A program made the translations under genes and the position numbers. From contig CAVRVD010000019.1 in the NCBI GenBank assembly GCA_963724535.1, forward strand, positions 124,001 through 188,000: a DNA stretch of 64,000 bases, given 5' to 3'. Under the pieces are notes generated by a model. It saw nothing but the letters and a program-made list of their open reading frames with translations, ran no database searches and had not been told where the DNA came from. Below are positions 25,813-34,674 of the stretch, piece after piece (position 1 is the stretch's first letter; the number at the start of each line of letters is the position of its first letter). This DNA comes from JADJPO01 sp963724535. GTDB taxonomy: Bacteria; Actinomycetota; Actinomycetes; Actinomycetales; Kineosporiaceae.

Positions 25813-26646
25813 ATGAGCGACGTCACCCCGACCCAGGCGCTGGCCGCCTTCACGGTGTTGAGTGGCAGCATCGTCCTCTCCGTCATTCTCCGCCGACTGC
25901 TGGTCAAGGCCCTCGACCGGGAAGACAGCGACAGGCAGGCCGGCCTGATACTCGGCCGGTTCCTGTCGGTCGCCATCATCACGGTGGCCGCGGTCTACGC
26001 CCTCGATCTGGCCGGGGTGAGCGTCGGCCCGCTGCTGGGCGCGCTCGGCGTCGGCGGCATCGCGCTGGCGTTCGCGGCGCAGGACATCCTGCAGAACTTC
26101 ATCGCCGGGCTGCTGTTGCAGCTCAGACGCCCGTTCCGGGCAGGTGACCAGGTCGGCAGCGGCGACTTCAGCGGCACCGTGCGCGACGTCAACCTGCGCA
26201 CCGTGGAGCTGACCACCCACGACGGGTTGACCGTCTACCTGCCCAACGCCGAGGTGCTCAAGGCGCCCATCGTCAACTACACCCGCACCCCGCTCAACCG
26301 CACCACTGTGGCGGTGGGCGTGGCCTACGACACCGACCTGGCCCGGGCCCGCGAGGCGCTGCTGGCCGCCTGCGACGCCGCGGACGGCGTCGCCCGGCAG
26401 CCCTCGCCCGAAGTGTGGGTCGAGGAGTTCGCCGACTCCTCGATCAACCTGGCCGTGCGCTATTGGCACGCCGCGGACATCGCCAGCATGTGGCGGGTCC
26501 GCAACGCGGTGGCCATGTCGGTCAAGCAGGCCCTGGACGAGGCCGGGATCGTCATCCCGTTCCCACAACGCACCCTGTGGTTCGGTCCCGGCTCCAGCAC
26601 GCTGCAGGTGCACTACGACTCCCCACCGGCCGGTACGACGGCGTGA
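25813..26646 (+). CDS. MscS-family mechanosensitive channel
   Basis: The 277-residue protein has two N-terminal hydrophobic helices, the pore helix region G-A-L-G-V-G-G-I-A-L-A-F-A-A-Q-D-I-L-Q-N-F-I-A-G and the beta domain R-R-P-F-R-A-G-D-Q-V...G-T-V-R-D-V-N-L-R-T, all typical of MscS. It releases solutes on osmotic downshock. The family's small size class (three helices) fits the length. A gene for a 5'-3' exonuclease begins 39 bp later. Confidence 0.9.
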   Translation: MSDVTPTQALAAFTVLSGSIVLSVILRRLLVKALDREDSDRQAGLILGRFLSVAIITVAAVYALDLAGVSVGPLLGALGVGGIALAFAAQDILQNFIAGLLLQLRRPFRAGDQVGSGDFSGTVRDVNLRTVELTTHDGLTVYLPNAEVLKAPIVNYTRTPLNRTTVAVGVAYDTDLARAREALLAACDAADGVARQPSPEVWVEEFADSSINLAVRYWHAADIASMWRVRNAVAMSVKQALDEAGIVIPFPQRTLWFGPGSSTLQVHYDSPPAGTTA

Positions 26647-26685
26647 GGCGTGGCGACGGTGGGGGCGTCCAGGGCATGCTGAGAC

Positions 26686-27828
26686 GTGCCCTCCACGCCC
26701 TTGCTGCTCGCCGTCGACGGCAACAGCCTGCTGCACCGGGCCCACCACGCCTGGGCGGGCAGCCTGGAGACCGACCGGTACGAGCGGCCGATCTGGGGTC
26801 TGCTCGGGCTGATGGTGGCGATCGGTGCCGCAGCGGCCCGGTGCGAGCCCGACGCCCTGGTCGTGGGCTTCGACTGCGGCGAGCGCTCGGTCCGGCGGGA
26901 GTCGTACGCGGCGTACAAGGCGCACCGACCCGACAAGCCCGTCGAGCTGCAGGCCCAGCTGGACGCCGCGCCGAGTCTGCTCGCCGGCGCCGGCGTCCCG
27001 GTCGTCCAGGTGAACGGCTATGAGGCGGACGACGTGCTGGCCTCGGCCGCGGCCGTGGCCCGGCGGGAGGGCTGGCGCGCCGTCCTGGTCACCAGTGACC
27101 GGGACGCCTTCGCCCTGCTCGACGAGACCACGTCGATGCTGCGCGTGGTCAACGGCGGCATCGATGACTCCCCCCTGCTCACCCCTGCGGACCTGATCCG
27201 CTTGTACCAGGTGGGACCGGCACGCTACCGAGACCTCGCGGTGCTGCGCGGGGACCCGTCGGACAACCTGCGCGGCGTACCGGGTGTGGGCAGCCGGTCG
27301 GCCGCCCGCCTGCTGGCCCGGTTCGACTCGCTGGACGCCGTGTTCGCCGCCCTCGACTCCGGGGACGAGGCGGCCGGGGCCGACGTGGCGGCCACGGTCG
27401 GTGAGCCGGCAGCAGGGTTCCTGGCCTCCCCCGCCGGCCGCGAACAGCTTCGGCTCACCCACACCCTGATGACCATGCACGACGATCTGCCGCTGCCGCC
27501 GTCGGCCGAGCTGCGGCTGCCGCTGGACGGCGTCCGGCTGCGGACGACGTTGCGCGAGCGCGACATCCGGCTCGGTCGGTCGCTGTGGGCACTGGTCGGA
27601 GAGCCACGTCCCGCGTGGACGCCGAACGGCTTCGACAAGGCCCCGGCGGCCCTGCCCCGGGTGGAGGCGCCGCCGTGGGCGCTCAGCCGTTGGTTCACCG
27701 CGCAGCCGAGCCCCGGCCCGGCGCCCTCAGGGCCTCCGGGTGCGGCGAGGGCCCGACCGACCCGTTCCACGCCGCCCCGTCGGGGACCGGCTGCGGCCGT
27801 ACCGCAGGGTCAGCTCTCGCTGTTCTGA
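26686..27828 (+). CDS. Stand-alone 5'-3' exonuclease with C-terminal clamp-binding motif
   Basis: The 380-residue protein has the flap endonuclease/5'-3' exonuclease core (about 1-300) without a polymerase: A-V-D-G-N-S-L-L-H-R, F-D-C-G-E-R-S-V-R-R, G-Y-E-A-D-D-V-L-A, T-S-D-R-D-A-F and the H3TH segment L-R-G-D-P-S-D-N-L-R-G-V-P-G-V-G. It removes RNA primers or flaps. A Pro/Ala/Arg-rich tail follows, and the protein ends exactly in Q-L-S-L-F (376-380), matching the consensus for binding the DNA polymerase sliding clamp. GTG start. Confidence 0.9.
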   Translation: MPSTPLLLAVDGNSLLHRAHHAWAGSLETDRYERPIWGLLGLMVAIGAAAARCEPDALVVGFDCGERSVRRESYAAYKAHRPDKPVELQAQLDAAPSLLAGAGVPVVQVNGYEADDVLASAAAVARREGWRAVLVTSDRDAFALLDETTSMLRVVNGGIDDSPLLTPADLIRLYQVGPARYRDLAVLRGDPSDNLRGVPGVGSRSAARLLARFDSLDAVFAALDSGDEAAGADVAATVGEPAAGFLASPAGREQLRLTHTLMTMHDDLPLPPSAELRLPLDGVRLRTTLRERDIRLGRSLWALVGEPRPAWTPNGFDKAPAALPRVEAPPWALSRWFTAQPSPGPAPSGPPGAARARPTRSTPPRRGPAAAVPQGQLSLF

Positions 27829-28054
27829 TTCTGGCCCGCCGCCGCACCGCCACCGATCCGCCGACCCCCGACGTCCACCGTTCGCCCGGTGGCCTGCGTG
27901 AAGCCCCCCGCACCGAATAGGGCTTCGCTAGGCTCCTCACGTTTCTGTTGCCGCACCGGCGCATTCGGTCATCGCGACGATTGGCGGCCCCGGGGGATGC
28001 GTTTCGTCGCCCGCGGGGACGATCGTCGGTGAACGCCGCGCCAGGAGATGCCTC

Positions 28055-29293
28055 ATGACCTTGCCACCGCACCACCTGTCCCCGCAGAGCCCCGGCGAGA
28101 CCGACGCCTCGTTGTCCTGGCCGTCGCCTCCCACGGATCCGCCCCCTGGCCCGGTGCGGCGCGGACCCCGGACCGCCGTGGTGGCCAGCGCAGTGGCCGC
28201 CGGCCTGGTGCTGTTCGCCGGTGGTGTGGCCCTCGGCACGGGTCTGCTGCCCGGATTCGGCGGCTCGACCGAGCCGTCGCCGGCCGCGCAGGCCTCACCG
28301 ACCGTCGAGGCGCTGCCCACGCCGACCCCCTCGCCGTCCGGACCGCTGGTCGGCGGCTGGTACGCGGGCGCCTCCGGCCTGGGCGTGGCCAACGGCGACT
28401 TCGAGGACTGGCTGGGCCAGCCGGTGACCATCGCCGCCACCTGGGCCGACCAGGATGCCGAGGCCCAGACCAAGCTCCCCACGCTGCGCGCCGAGTACAA
28501 GAACTGGACCGGGGCGTTGGACGTGGCGGTCGGCGGCACCGTGCTGGGCAGCGCGGAGAACTACGCCGCGGCGGCCCGCGGTTCCTACGCCACCCGCTGG
28601 CGGGCCACGGCGAAGAACCTGGCCGCGCTGCGCGGCGACGTCGACGCTCCGACGTTTGTGCGTCCGTTCCACGAGATGAACGGCTTCTGGTACGAGAACT
28701 GGCGGGTGACCGCGGACAACGTTGCGGACTACCGCGCCGCGCACGCCCGGTACGCGCGGATCCTGCGCGAGGCCATGCCGAGCGTCTACATCTCGTGGTC
28801 GCCGAACTTCCGCGACCACTCCGGTCTGCCGATCGAGCAGTGGTACCCAGGCGATGACGTCGTCGACTGCGTGGCACCGGACTACTACGACGATGACGAC
28901 AACCCGGGGCGGCTCAGCGTCCAGGACTGGGACGCCGAGGCCGACAACGTGGACGGAGTCGGCAACCCGCTCGGGGTAGAGGCCTGGCGGGTCTTCGCCC
29001 AGCAGCACGGCAAGCCGCTGTGCTTCCCGGAGACCGGGCTGAAGCCGAGCGGCGGCAGCACCGACCACCCCGAGTGGATCCGGGCGTTCAACACCTGGCT
29101 GAACACCCACGCCAACACCGCCGCCTGGCACCTGGGCGAACCGATCCCGGCCGAGGCCGCGGGCAGGGTGCTCTACTCGGTGTACTTCAACGTGCCCCAT
29201 GACGGGCTGGCCGGGTTCACCATCCACGGCCGCGGCGACAACCCGAAGTCCGAGCGGCTCTACCGCCAGCTGACCTGGGGCCGCGCCCCCTGA
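28055..29293 (+). CDS. GH26-like glycoside hydrolase, exported
   Basis: The 412-residue protein has an N-terminal membrane helix (about 41-61), a Pro/Ser/Thr linker (about 71-97) and a glycosidase barrel (about 98-412). The acid/base Glu207 is in R-P-F-H-E-M-N-G-F-W-Y and the probable nucleophile Glu326 in C-F-P-E-T-G-L, the pair expected for clan GH-A family 26 (beta-mannanase, exo-xylanase, lichenase). The substrate cannot be told from sequence. The enzyme would act at the outer face of the membrane. A 226-bp gap upstream should hold its promoter. Confidence 0.82.
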   Translation: MTLPPHHLSPQSPGETDASLSWPSPPTDPPPGPVRRGPRTAVVASAVAAGLVLFAGGVALGTGLLPGFGGSTEPSPAAQASPTVEALPTPTPSPSGPLVGGWYAGASGLGVANGDFEDWLGQPVTIAATWADQDAEAQTKLPTLRAEYKNWTGALDVAVGGTVLGSAENYAAAARGSYATRWRATAKNLAALRGDVDAPTFVRPFHEMNGFWYENWRVTADNVADYRAAHARYARILREAMPSVYISWSPNFRDHSGLPIEQWYPGDDVVDCVAPDYYDDDDNPGRLSVQDWDAEADNVDGVGNPLGVEAWRVFAQQHGKPLCFPETGLKPSGGSTDHPEWIRAFNTWLNTHANTAAWHLGEPIPAEAAGRVLYSVYFNVPHDGLAGFTIHGRGDNPKSERLYRQLTWGRAP

Positions 29294-29466
29294 GTGCCCG
29301 GGTGTGCGCAGCACCTGGCCGGGACCCCGCGCGTCACAACGGCGTTCGGCTCAACTCAGGTGGGCAGTGCGCGTCCCGGGGTCAGCACGCACCGGAGGTC
29401 AAACCGCTCCCCATCCGCCGTCCTGGCGCCGCCGGTGCGAACCGCGCCGGAGCGTCGACCGGACCG

Positions 29467-30402
29467 TCACCTCAGGGTGACGAGCACCGCCCCCGCCCCG
29501 TACGGCTGCGGGTAGCCGTGGTCGCCGATCGAGGAGTCCGTGACCACGTACTCACCGGGGGCGAGGTCGTAGATCCACAGCATCTCGGTGCCCGCGCTGA
29601 TCCGGGCCGAGCCCACGCCGTCAGCCCCGCGGCCGAGTTTGGTCCCCTCCAGCCACTGCTGCGCCGTGAGGTCCGGCGGGACGTCTTCGAGTCGCAGGCT
29701 GTGGCTGTTCGCCCCGGGGTTGCGCAGCAGCAGCGTGCCCCGCGCCGGGATGGTCTCGGGAAGGGCCCACGACCGGGCGTCGCTCGCCACTGCAGTGGCG
29801 TCCGGTTCCGGCAGTGTGACCGCGGTGGAGCGCCCCGACACGCTGACCGTCGACAGCGCCGCCGACGTGAAGACCTCCTGCTGATCGGCTCCCTCGATCG
29901 GGCGGGGAAGGGCGGCCAACCAGTACGTGCCGGCCTCGAGCGTGGTCGCAAACCGGGCAGGCGAGCCCGGCGCGCAGTCCGCGCCCCCGAGGGCGCGGGT
30001 CTTCGCATCGAGCCTGGTGGCCGCAGCCCCGCTGCCCTGGTCGGAGGTCTGGGGTCCGAGGTCCTGCAGGAGCAGCCGTTCGGTGTACCCGGGCAGCGGA
30101 CGCAGCAGCGTCGGCGTCGTCCGCCTCGCGCACACGACCCGGAACACGTACCCGCCGGGGGGCAGGGTCCCGGTCGTGGTCACGGCGCCGCTCGCGTCGA
30201 CGGTGACCTCGACGACCGGGGCCGCCACCGGCGATGGCGACGGCGACGGCGACTCGGTCGGCGTGGTGGACGGCGTGGTGGCTGGTGCGGTGGCGGCCGG
30301 GCTCGCCGGGGTCTGTGGTGAGGTCGACGACCCGCAGGCGGCAACGGCTCCAAGGACAACGGGTCCGAGGACCATACCCACGACGATCGCGACGGCTCGC
30401 AT
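29467..30402 (-). CDS. Predicted lipoprotein, unknown function
   Basis: The 311-residue protein has a lipoprotein signal (V-A-A-C, Cys about 23), a Thr/Pro/Ser-rich stretch, and a beta-rich domain with two cupredoxin- or Ig-like halves: G-T-L-P-P-G-G-Y-V-F-R-V...T-L-E-A-G-T-Y-W-L-A and G-T-L-L-L-R-N-P-G-A-N-S-H-S-L...L-A-P-G-E-Y-V-V-T-D. No copper ligand set is complete. Its ATG lies 30 bp after the restored stop of the frameshifted AMIN-like gene, so the two were one operon. A 7-bp hairpin overlaps its stop codon (29465-29482). Confidence 0.7.
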   Translation of the reverse strand: MRAVAIVVGMVLGPVVLGAVAACGSSTSPQTPASPAATAPATTPSTTPTESPSPSPSPVAAPVVEVTVDASGAVTTTGTLPPGGYVFRVVCARRTTPTLLRPLPGYTERLLLQDLGPQTSDQGSGAAATRLDAKTRALGGADCAPGSPARFATTLEAGTYWLAALPRPIEGADQQEVFTSAALSTVSVSGRSTAVTLPEPDATAVASDARSWALPETIPARGTLLLRNPGANSHSLRLEDVPPDLTAQQWLEGTKLGRGADGVGSARISAGTEMLWIYDLAPGEYVVTDSSIGDHGYPQPYGAGAVLVTLR

Positions 30403-30431
30403 GCCACCCACCCTCAGTCGGCGCCCGGACG

Positions 30432-31069
30432 TCACCGGGCGATGTCGATCACGACCCGGTTCATCCGCTCCCCCGGGGACCACCAACACCCGGTAGCCGT
30501 GCCGGACCCTGGTCGAGGCGATCACGTCGAGGTTGCTCGGGTCGGGCCACCTCACCGAGATGGTCCGCAGGTTCGGCAACCCGACCTTGATCGTCCGCGA
30601 TCCGGAGTAGCGCACGACCGGAGTGCCCGGCTGGTTGGCCTCGGTGAAGGTCCACAACCGCGTGATCACCGAGGTCGGCGGCAGCTGGTCCATCCCGCCG
30701 GCGTACCAGGTGCCGATGTGGGGCCGAAGCTGCGCGCCCGGCAGGTCGAGCACGATCCGATCGTATCCGGGGTGCCCACCTGTGCGGATCCGGGCCAGGG
30801 TGACGTCGCCGCCACCACCGGGGGGAGCCCAGACCTGCGTGGCAGCCATGGTGAACGGCCTGGTGATCGGGTGAGCGATGTCGACGACGACCCGCGTCGG
30901 GTTGGACAGCCCGAACACCCGGAAGTCGAGCCGGTCGCTCATCCCCACGGCGAACGACGACCCGCGGGCCAGTCCCGACCAGCGGAGGAACCGTCGACGT
31001 GGCCTGCGCGGGAGCGAGGGGAGCAAGAGCCACAATGGCCGCGAGAGACGAGAAGGAGATCCGGCGCAT
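30432..31069 (-). pseudogene. Frameshifted AMIN-like domain exported protein
   Basis: A well-formed start (ATG 31067-31069 with AGGGAGG 6 bases before) opens a clear signal peptide (M-R-R-I-S-F-S-S-L-A-A-I...P-A-Q-A). The AMIN-like coding sequence continues in a different frame from about 30970: L-D-F-R-V-F-G-L-S-N-P-T-R-V-V-V-D-I-A-H and G-H-P-G-Y-D-R-I-V-L-D-L-P-G. It leaves frame again near 30470 within a run of five G. Dropping one G there restores G-Y-R-V-L-V-V-P-G-E-R-M-N-R-V-V-I-D-I-A-R and a stop at 30432-30434, the expected domain end. So two indels separate an otherwise intact gene. It may be a decaying gene or an assembly error at G/C runs. AMIN-like domains localise proteins to the wall. 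Confidence 0.65.
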
Positions 31070-31387
31070 GGCGCGCCTCCCTGATAAGGGGATCCTTTCT
31101 CAGAGTGGCACTTCCGTGCCCCGCCGGATCAGGTCCGAGGTCCTTGGCCGCGGCGGCCGGCGGCCCCGCCCGGCCCGGCCCGGCCCTATGTCCCGCTGTG
31201 TGACTCACCAATGCCCAGGCCTCGGCTTCGACTGATACAGGACGCTGGTCGACTCGGACGCCGGTATCGCGGCAGGGCCAGGATCACACTCCGGGGGCCC
31301 GATCCCGCTCCCGAATGCGACAGGATCTCTGAGGGCAGGTCCCCGGAGCAGGTGGCGCCGGGGCAGGTGACGAGGAGAGGACGGGTC
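31070..31387. other. 318-bp divergent intergenic region
   Basis: No gene is seen here. The left end holds the ribosome binding site of the AMIN-like gene (31076-31082 on the minus strand); the right end holds a GAGGAGAGG site for the dehydrogenase (about 31369-31380). In between are a small ggcac/gtgcc hairpin near 31106-31120 and a CCCGG-type short repeat near 31160-31185. No clear -10/-35 boxes could be read. Confidence 0.5.
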
Positions 31388-32236
31388 ATGTCGGGAGCTG
31401 TCGCCGTGATCGGAGCCGGGCTGATGGGGTCCGGCATCGCCCAGGTGGCCGCGGTGGCCGGGCACGACGTCGTCCTGCGCGACGTCAGTGACGAGGCGGT
31501 CGCCAAGGGCCTGAAGGCGATCGAGACCTCACTCGGCCGGTTCGTGGCCAAGGAGAGACTGACCTCGCACGACGCGGACGCAGCGTTGGCCCGGATCACC
31601 GTGACCACGGACCTGGCTGCCGTCTCTGCGGCAGACGTGGTGGTCGAGGCGGTGTTCGAGAGCGCCGAGGTGAAGACGGCGGTGTTCGCCGAGCTGGACA
31701 CCGTGGCCAAGGACGGCGCCGTCCTCGCGACGAACACCTCGGCCATCCCGATCACCCGGATCGCGGCGGCCACGCAGCGGCCCGAGGCCGTGGTCGGCAC
31801 CCACTTCTTCTCCCCGGTGCCGATGATGAAGCTGTGCGAGGTGGTCCGGGGCTATCGGACGTCGACCGAGACCATGGAGCGCACCGCCGAGTTCGTCCGC
31901 GGGCTGGGCAAGACCGTGGTGGTGGTGACCCGGGACGTCGCCGGGTTCGTCGCGAACCGGATGCTGCTCGCCCTCGTGGTCGAGGCGGTGACGCTGCTCG
32001 ACACCGGGGTGGCCAGCGCCGAGGACATCGACACCGCGTGCCGGGACGGGTTCGGACATGCGATGGGGCCGCTGCAGACGACCGACCTGGCCGGCGTCGA
32101 CGTCACGCTGGCGGCGATCAGCAACATCCACGCCGACACCCAGGACCCCAAGTTCGCACCACCGCCGATGATGCAGCGGATGGTCGCCGCGGGCGACCTG
32201 GGCCGCAAGAGCGGTCGGGGGTTCTACCCGTACTGA
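31388..32236 (+). CDS. 3-hydroxyacyl-CoA (3-hydroxybutyryl-CoA) dehydrogenase
   Basis: The 282-residue NAD-dependent enzyme has the Rossmann motif G-A-G-L-M-G-S-G-I-A-Q (about 9-19), the catalytic His139 in T-H-F-F-S-P-V-P-M-M-K-L-C-E and Asn190 in F-V-A-N-R-M-L. Length matches single-function FadB2/Hbd/PaaH enzymes. It oxidises (S)-3-hydroxyacyl-CoA in fatty acid or phenylacetate breakdown, or reduces acetoacetyl-CoA. No pathway genes adjoin, so the exact path is open. The ATG has a GAGGAG-type site. Confidence 0.93.
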   Translation: MSGAVAVIGAGLMGSGIAQVAAVAGHDVVLRDVSDEAVAKGLKAIETSLGRFVAKERLTSHDADAALARITVTTDLAAVSAADVVVEAVFESAEVKTAVFAELDTVAKDGAVLATNTSAIPITRIAAATQRPEAVVGTHFFSPVPMMKLCEVVRGYRTSTETMERTAEFVRGLGKTVVVVTRDVAGFVANRMLLALVVEAVTLLDTGVASAEDIDTACRDGFGHAMGPLQTTDLAGVDVTLAAISNIHADTQDPKFAPPPMMQRMVAAGDLGRKSGRGFYPY

Positions 32237-32239
32237 CGC

Positions 32240-32950
32240 CTACTTCTTCTGCCGGCGACTGCCCTGCTGCCAGTCCTCGACCTCGCCGACCTCGACACCG
32301 AGGGAGGGCAGCTGGGGCAGCTCACGCAGGGAGCGCTTGAGCTCGGCGAACCCGGGGAAGCGGGCCAGGCCGACGACGTGGTCCCACAGCTCGACGGCCA
32401 CCTCCGGCTCGGGCAGGCGGGAGATGACCGGCCCGAAGAAGGTCATGCCCTCCGGCGGGTCCACCTGAATGATCGGGGTGCCGACGTCCTTGCCGACCAG
32501 GGACAGGGCCAGGTCGGTCTCGGCCTGGATCACACTGTCGCGGCTCTCGTCGTCCAGGGCGTCGACGTAGTGGGTCGGCAGGCTCGCGTCGGTAAGGATC
32601 TGTGTGGTGAGCTCGCGGCTGCCCAGAGTGCGCAGTGGCACCTCGCCCTTCGACCGCTCGAAGATCGTCCGACCGAAGGCGAGGTGCAGGGCGTCCACCG
32701 CGAGTGGGCCCTCGCCCTCGCGGACGGCGGCGGCGACCCGCAGCATCCGCAGCCCGGCGCCGTGCTGGTGGGCGTACTCCGGCGGGAAATGGCTGTCGTA
32801 GTCGAGGTGACTGTTGAGCAGCCGCAGCGAGATGAACCGCCAGTCGATGCTCAGGTCACGCCGCTCGGCCACCAGGCGGAGCCATTTGCTCGTCATCCAG
32901 CAGAACGGGCAGACGGGGTCGAACCAGAGCGCGACATCGGTCATACGCAC
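32240..32950 (-). CDS. DsbA-fold protein, mycothiol-dependent nitroreductase Rv2466c type
   Basis: The 236-residue protein has a thioredoxin-like DsbA fold with active site C-P-F-C-W (Cys14, Cys17) after W-F-D-P-V. The helical insertion and V-G-T-P-I-I-Q-V...F-F-G-P-V-I-S match Rv2466c, a mycothiol-dependent disulfide reductase/nitroreductase induced by oxidative stress. A mycothiol-using host is an actinobacterium. GTG at 32950 and ATG at 32944 are both possible starts. It converges on the dehydrogenase with 3 bp between the stops. Confidence 0.9.
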   Translation of the reverse strand: MRMTDVALWFDPVCPFCWMTSKWLRLVAERRDLSIDWRFISLRLLNSHLDYDSHFPPEYAHQHGAGLRMLRVAAAVREGEGPLAVDALHLAFGRTIFERSKGEVPLRTLGSRELTTQILTDASLPTHYVDALDDESRDSVIQAETDLALSLVGKDVGTPIIQVDPPEGMTFFGPVISRLPEPEVAVELWDHVVGLARFPGFAELKRSLRELPQLPSLGVEVGEVEDWQQGSRRQKK

Positions 32951-33054
32951 GGCAACTCAGCTATGGCGCGAGACATTCCGCCGGTGTCGTCGGGAGGGGC
33001 GATCAGGCCCAACGCCCGCCGTGCGGGTGCTGGTGCTGGTGCCCACCAATCGCG

Positions 33055-34092
33055 TCAGTCGACGACGGTCAGGCCGAACGGGTTGGTCCCGACCGTGACC
33101 AGGCTGCTCGACCCGTCCTCGTCCAGGACGCTGAGCGAGGTGGCGGCGGGACCGGAGTGCGTGACGTACGTCGTGCCGTCCGCGTTCACAGCGACGTTGT
33201 GCGGCACCGGAACGGCGGTGTCGACCGGCTCACCCACCGGGCGCAGCCGGTTGTCCAGGGTCCAGACAGCATCGGCACCGCCGCCGGTGATGTTGGTGAC
33301 GACCACCTGGAACCGGCGGGTGACGACGATGCCATGCGCAGCAGGCACGTCGGCCGAGGCGAGCGGGCGCAGCGTCGCGGCCACGAAGCTGGTCACCGTG
33401 CCTGCCTCCTGTGAGGCGACGAAGAGACGACCGCCCCGGACGTACAGGTGGGGGTCACCACCGGTGGCGATACGTCCTGTCTCGCGACGGGTGCGGGTCG
33501 AGTACTGGACGACGGCACCGCCGCCGGGAAGCCCGACCAGGCTGACGAAAGCACGGTTGCCGTCGACGAACACGTCGTGCGGGATCCCGCCCTGGGCAAC
33601 GAGATCGGCGGGGAGCGGGAAGGTGTCGCGCAGGGTCAGGCTGTCGGTGTCCACGACGGAGACCGTGGCGGCGGCGGTGCCGACGACCCACAGCTCGTGA
33701 CGGCTCTCATCCAGCCACTGGTGGAAGATGCCGTCGCCGACCGGCACGGTGGCGACGACGTCGAAGCTGGAGTCGTCGAGCGCGACGACCGTACTCGACG
33801 CGCGGTCGCCGACCAGGACGAGTCCGTTGCGCCCATCGTGGTTGACGTACATCGGTTCCGCGGTGCCGGGCAGCTCATGCGTGGTGACCGCGAGGGTCTC
33901 GGCGGCCACGACTGAGATGTCCCCGGAGCCGCGGTTGGCGACGACCACCACGTCGTCGCCCGACCCCCCCGCCCAGCCTGCGGCTGACGCCTGTCCCACG
34001 CCACCGAGCGCTGAGGCCAATGCGAGCACGATGCTCGCTCCGGCGACCGACGGCAACCGCCTGCGTCCCAAACCCATTGCTGTCACGTCCAT
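33055..34092 (-). CDS. Secreted YncE-like beta-propeller protein
   Basis: The 345-residue protein has an N-terminal signal peptide (about 1-37, ending A-S-A-A-G) and seven-bladed propeller-type repeats: D-V-V-V-V-A-N-R-G-S-G-D-I-S-V-V, N-G-L-V-L-V-G-D, E-L-W-V-V-G-T-A-A-A-T-V-S-V-V, R-L-F-V-A-S-Q-E-A-G-T-V-T. YncE-like proteins bind DNA or other ligands outside the cytoplasm; the ligand here is unknown. The ATG at 34090-34092 has a GAGGTGAG site and gives a normal signal peptide; an earlier in-frame ATG at 34152 does not. Confidence 0.82.
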   Translation of the reverse strand: MDVTAMGLGRRRLPSVAGASIVLALASALGGVGQASAAGWAGGSGDDVVVVANRGSGDISVVAAETLAVTTHELPGTAEPMYVNHDGRNGLVLVGDRASSTVVALDDSSFDVVATVPVGDGIFHQWLDESRHELWVVGTAAATVSVVDTDSLTLRDTFPLPADLVAQGGIPHDVFVDGNRAFVSLVGLPGGGAVVQYSTRTRRETGRIATGGDPHLYVRGGRLFVASQEAGTVTSFVAATLRPLASADVPAAHGIVVTRRFQVVVTNITGGGADAVWTLDNRLRPVGEPVDTAVPVPHNVAVNADGTTYVTHSGPAATSLSVLDEDGSSSLVTVGTNPFGLTVVD

Positions 34093-34179
34093 TCTCACCT
34101 CATGCCACGACCGCCGGTAGGGCGCCGTGTCGAGCAGGAATGCTCGCCGCAACCCTAGGAGTGAGCCAGCGGTTCAGCC

Positions 34180-34674
34180 TTACCAAGTTCTGACGGCGCA
34201 GGATCCGGCGGCCTCTGCGGCCAGCCGCCGCTGGAGCGCGACGGCGAGCAGGACGATCCCGGCCACGGCGAGGACCGGCTGCACGGGTGCGAACCAGCGC
34301 AGCGCGCCGGTGTACCCGAGAGCCAGCAGAACGATCTTGTTGCAGACCGGGCAACCCACGGCGAAGTAGCCGAGCAGACCCCCGGCCAGACCCAGCCGGG
34401 ACGGACGCTCGCCGTCCGCAGCGGCGCGACCGACCTCGCCCCCGGTCTCTCGCGGGCCGGGTTGGACGTAGGTCGCGGTCAGCAGGCCGGCGAGGGCGGC
34501 TGTGGCCAGCAGGACCGGCCAGGCCCACCAGGTGACCGGGACGGCGCGACCGAAGACCGGGTTCGGCACGAGCACGGTCGGGACACCGACGATGAGCACG
34601 GTGGCTGCGGCGGCGGCGAGGGCAGCCAGCCAGCGGCGCCGCGGCCACGTGCGCAGGGCGTCGAGTGGGGTCAC
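34180..34674 (-). CDS. Polytopic membrane protein with CPVC motif, coupled to peroxiredoxin
   Basis: The 164-residue protein has three or four membrane helices and a C-P-V-C-N-K motif (about 107-112) at the end of a helix. This pair could be a redox-active disulfide or metal site in the membrane, similar to thiol relay proteins. The GTG start overlaps the stop of the peroxiredoxin (GTGA), so the two are translated together; a role in delivering electrons or in the same stress response follows from that. No named family is assigned. Confidence 0.72.
   Translation of the reverse strand: MTPLDALRTWPRRRWLAALAAAAATVLIVGVPTVLVPNPVFGRAVPVTWWAWPVLLATAALAGLLTATYVQPGPRETGGEVGRAAADGERPSRLGLAGGLLGYFAVGCPVCNKIVLLALGYTGALRWFAPVQPVLAVAGIVLLAVALQRRLAAEAAGSCAVRTW

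Noticed and set aside
25219..27480. 753-codon minus-strand frame over MscS and the exonuclease
   Set aside because: Both plus-strand genes have family motifs; the antisense product is His/Arg/Gly-rich without domains, as expected for high-GC shadow frames.
29465..29482. Terminator at the lipoprotein stop codon
   Set aside because: A 7-bp hairpin exists, but it overlaps the coding end and has no T-run; kept only as a note.
31035..31035. TTG start for the AMIN-like core frame
   Set aside because: It has no ribosome binding site or signal peptide, while the ATG at 31069 has both in another frame.
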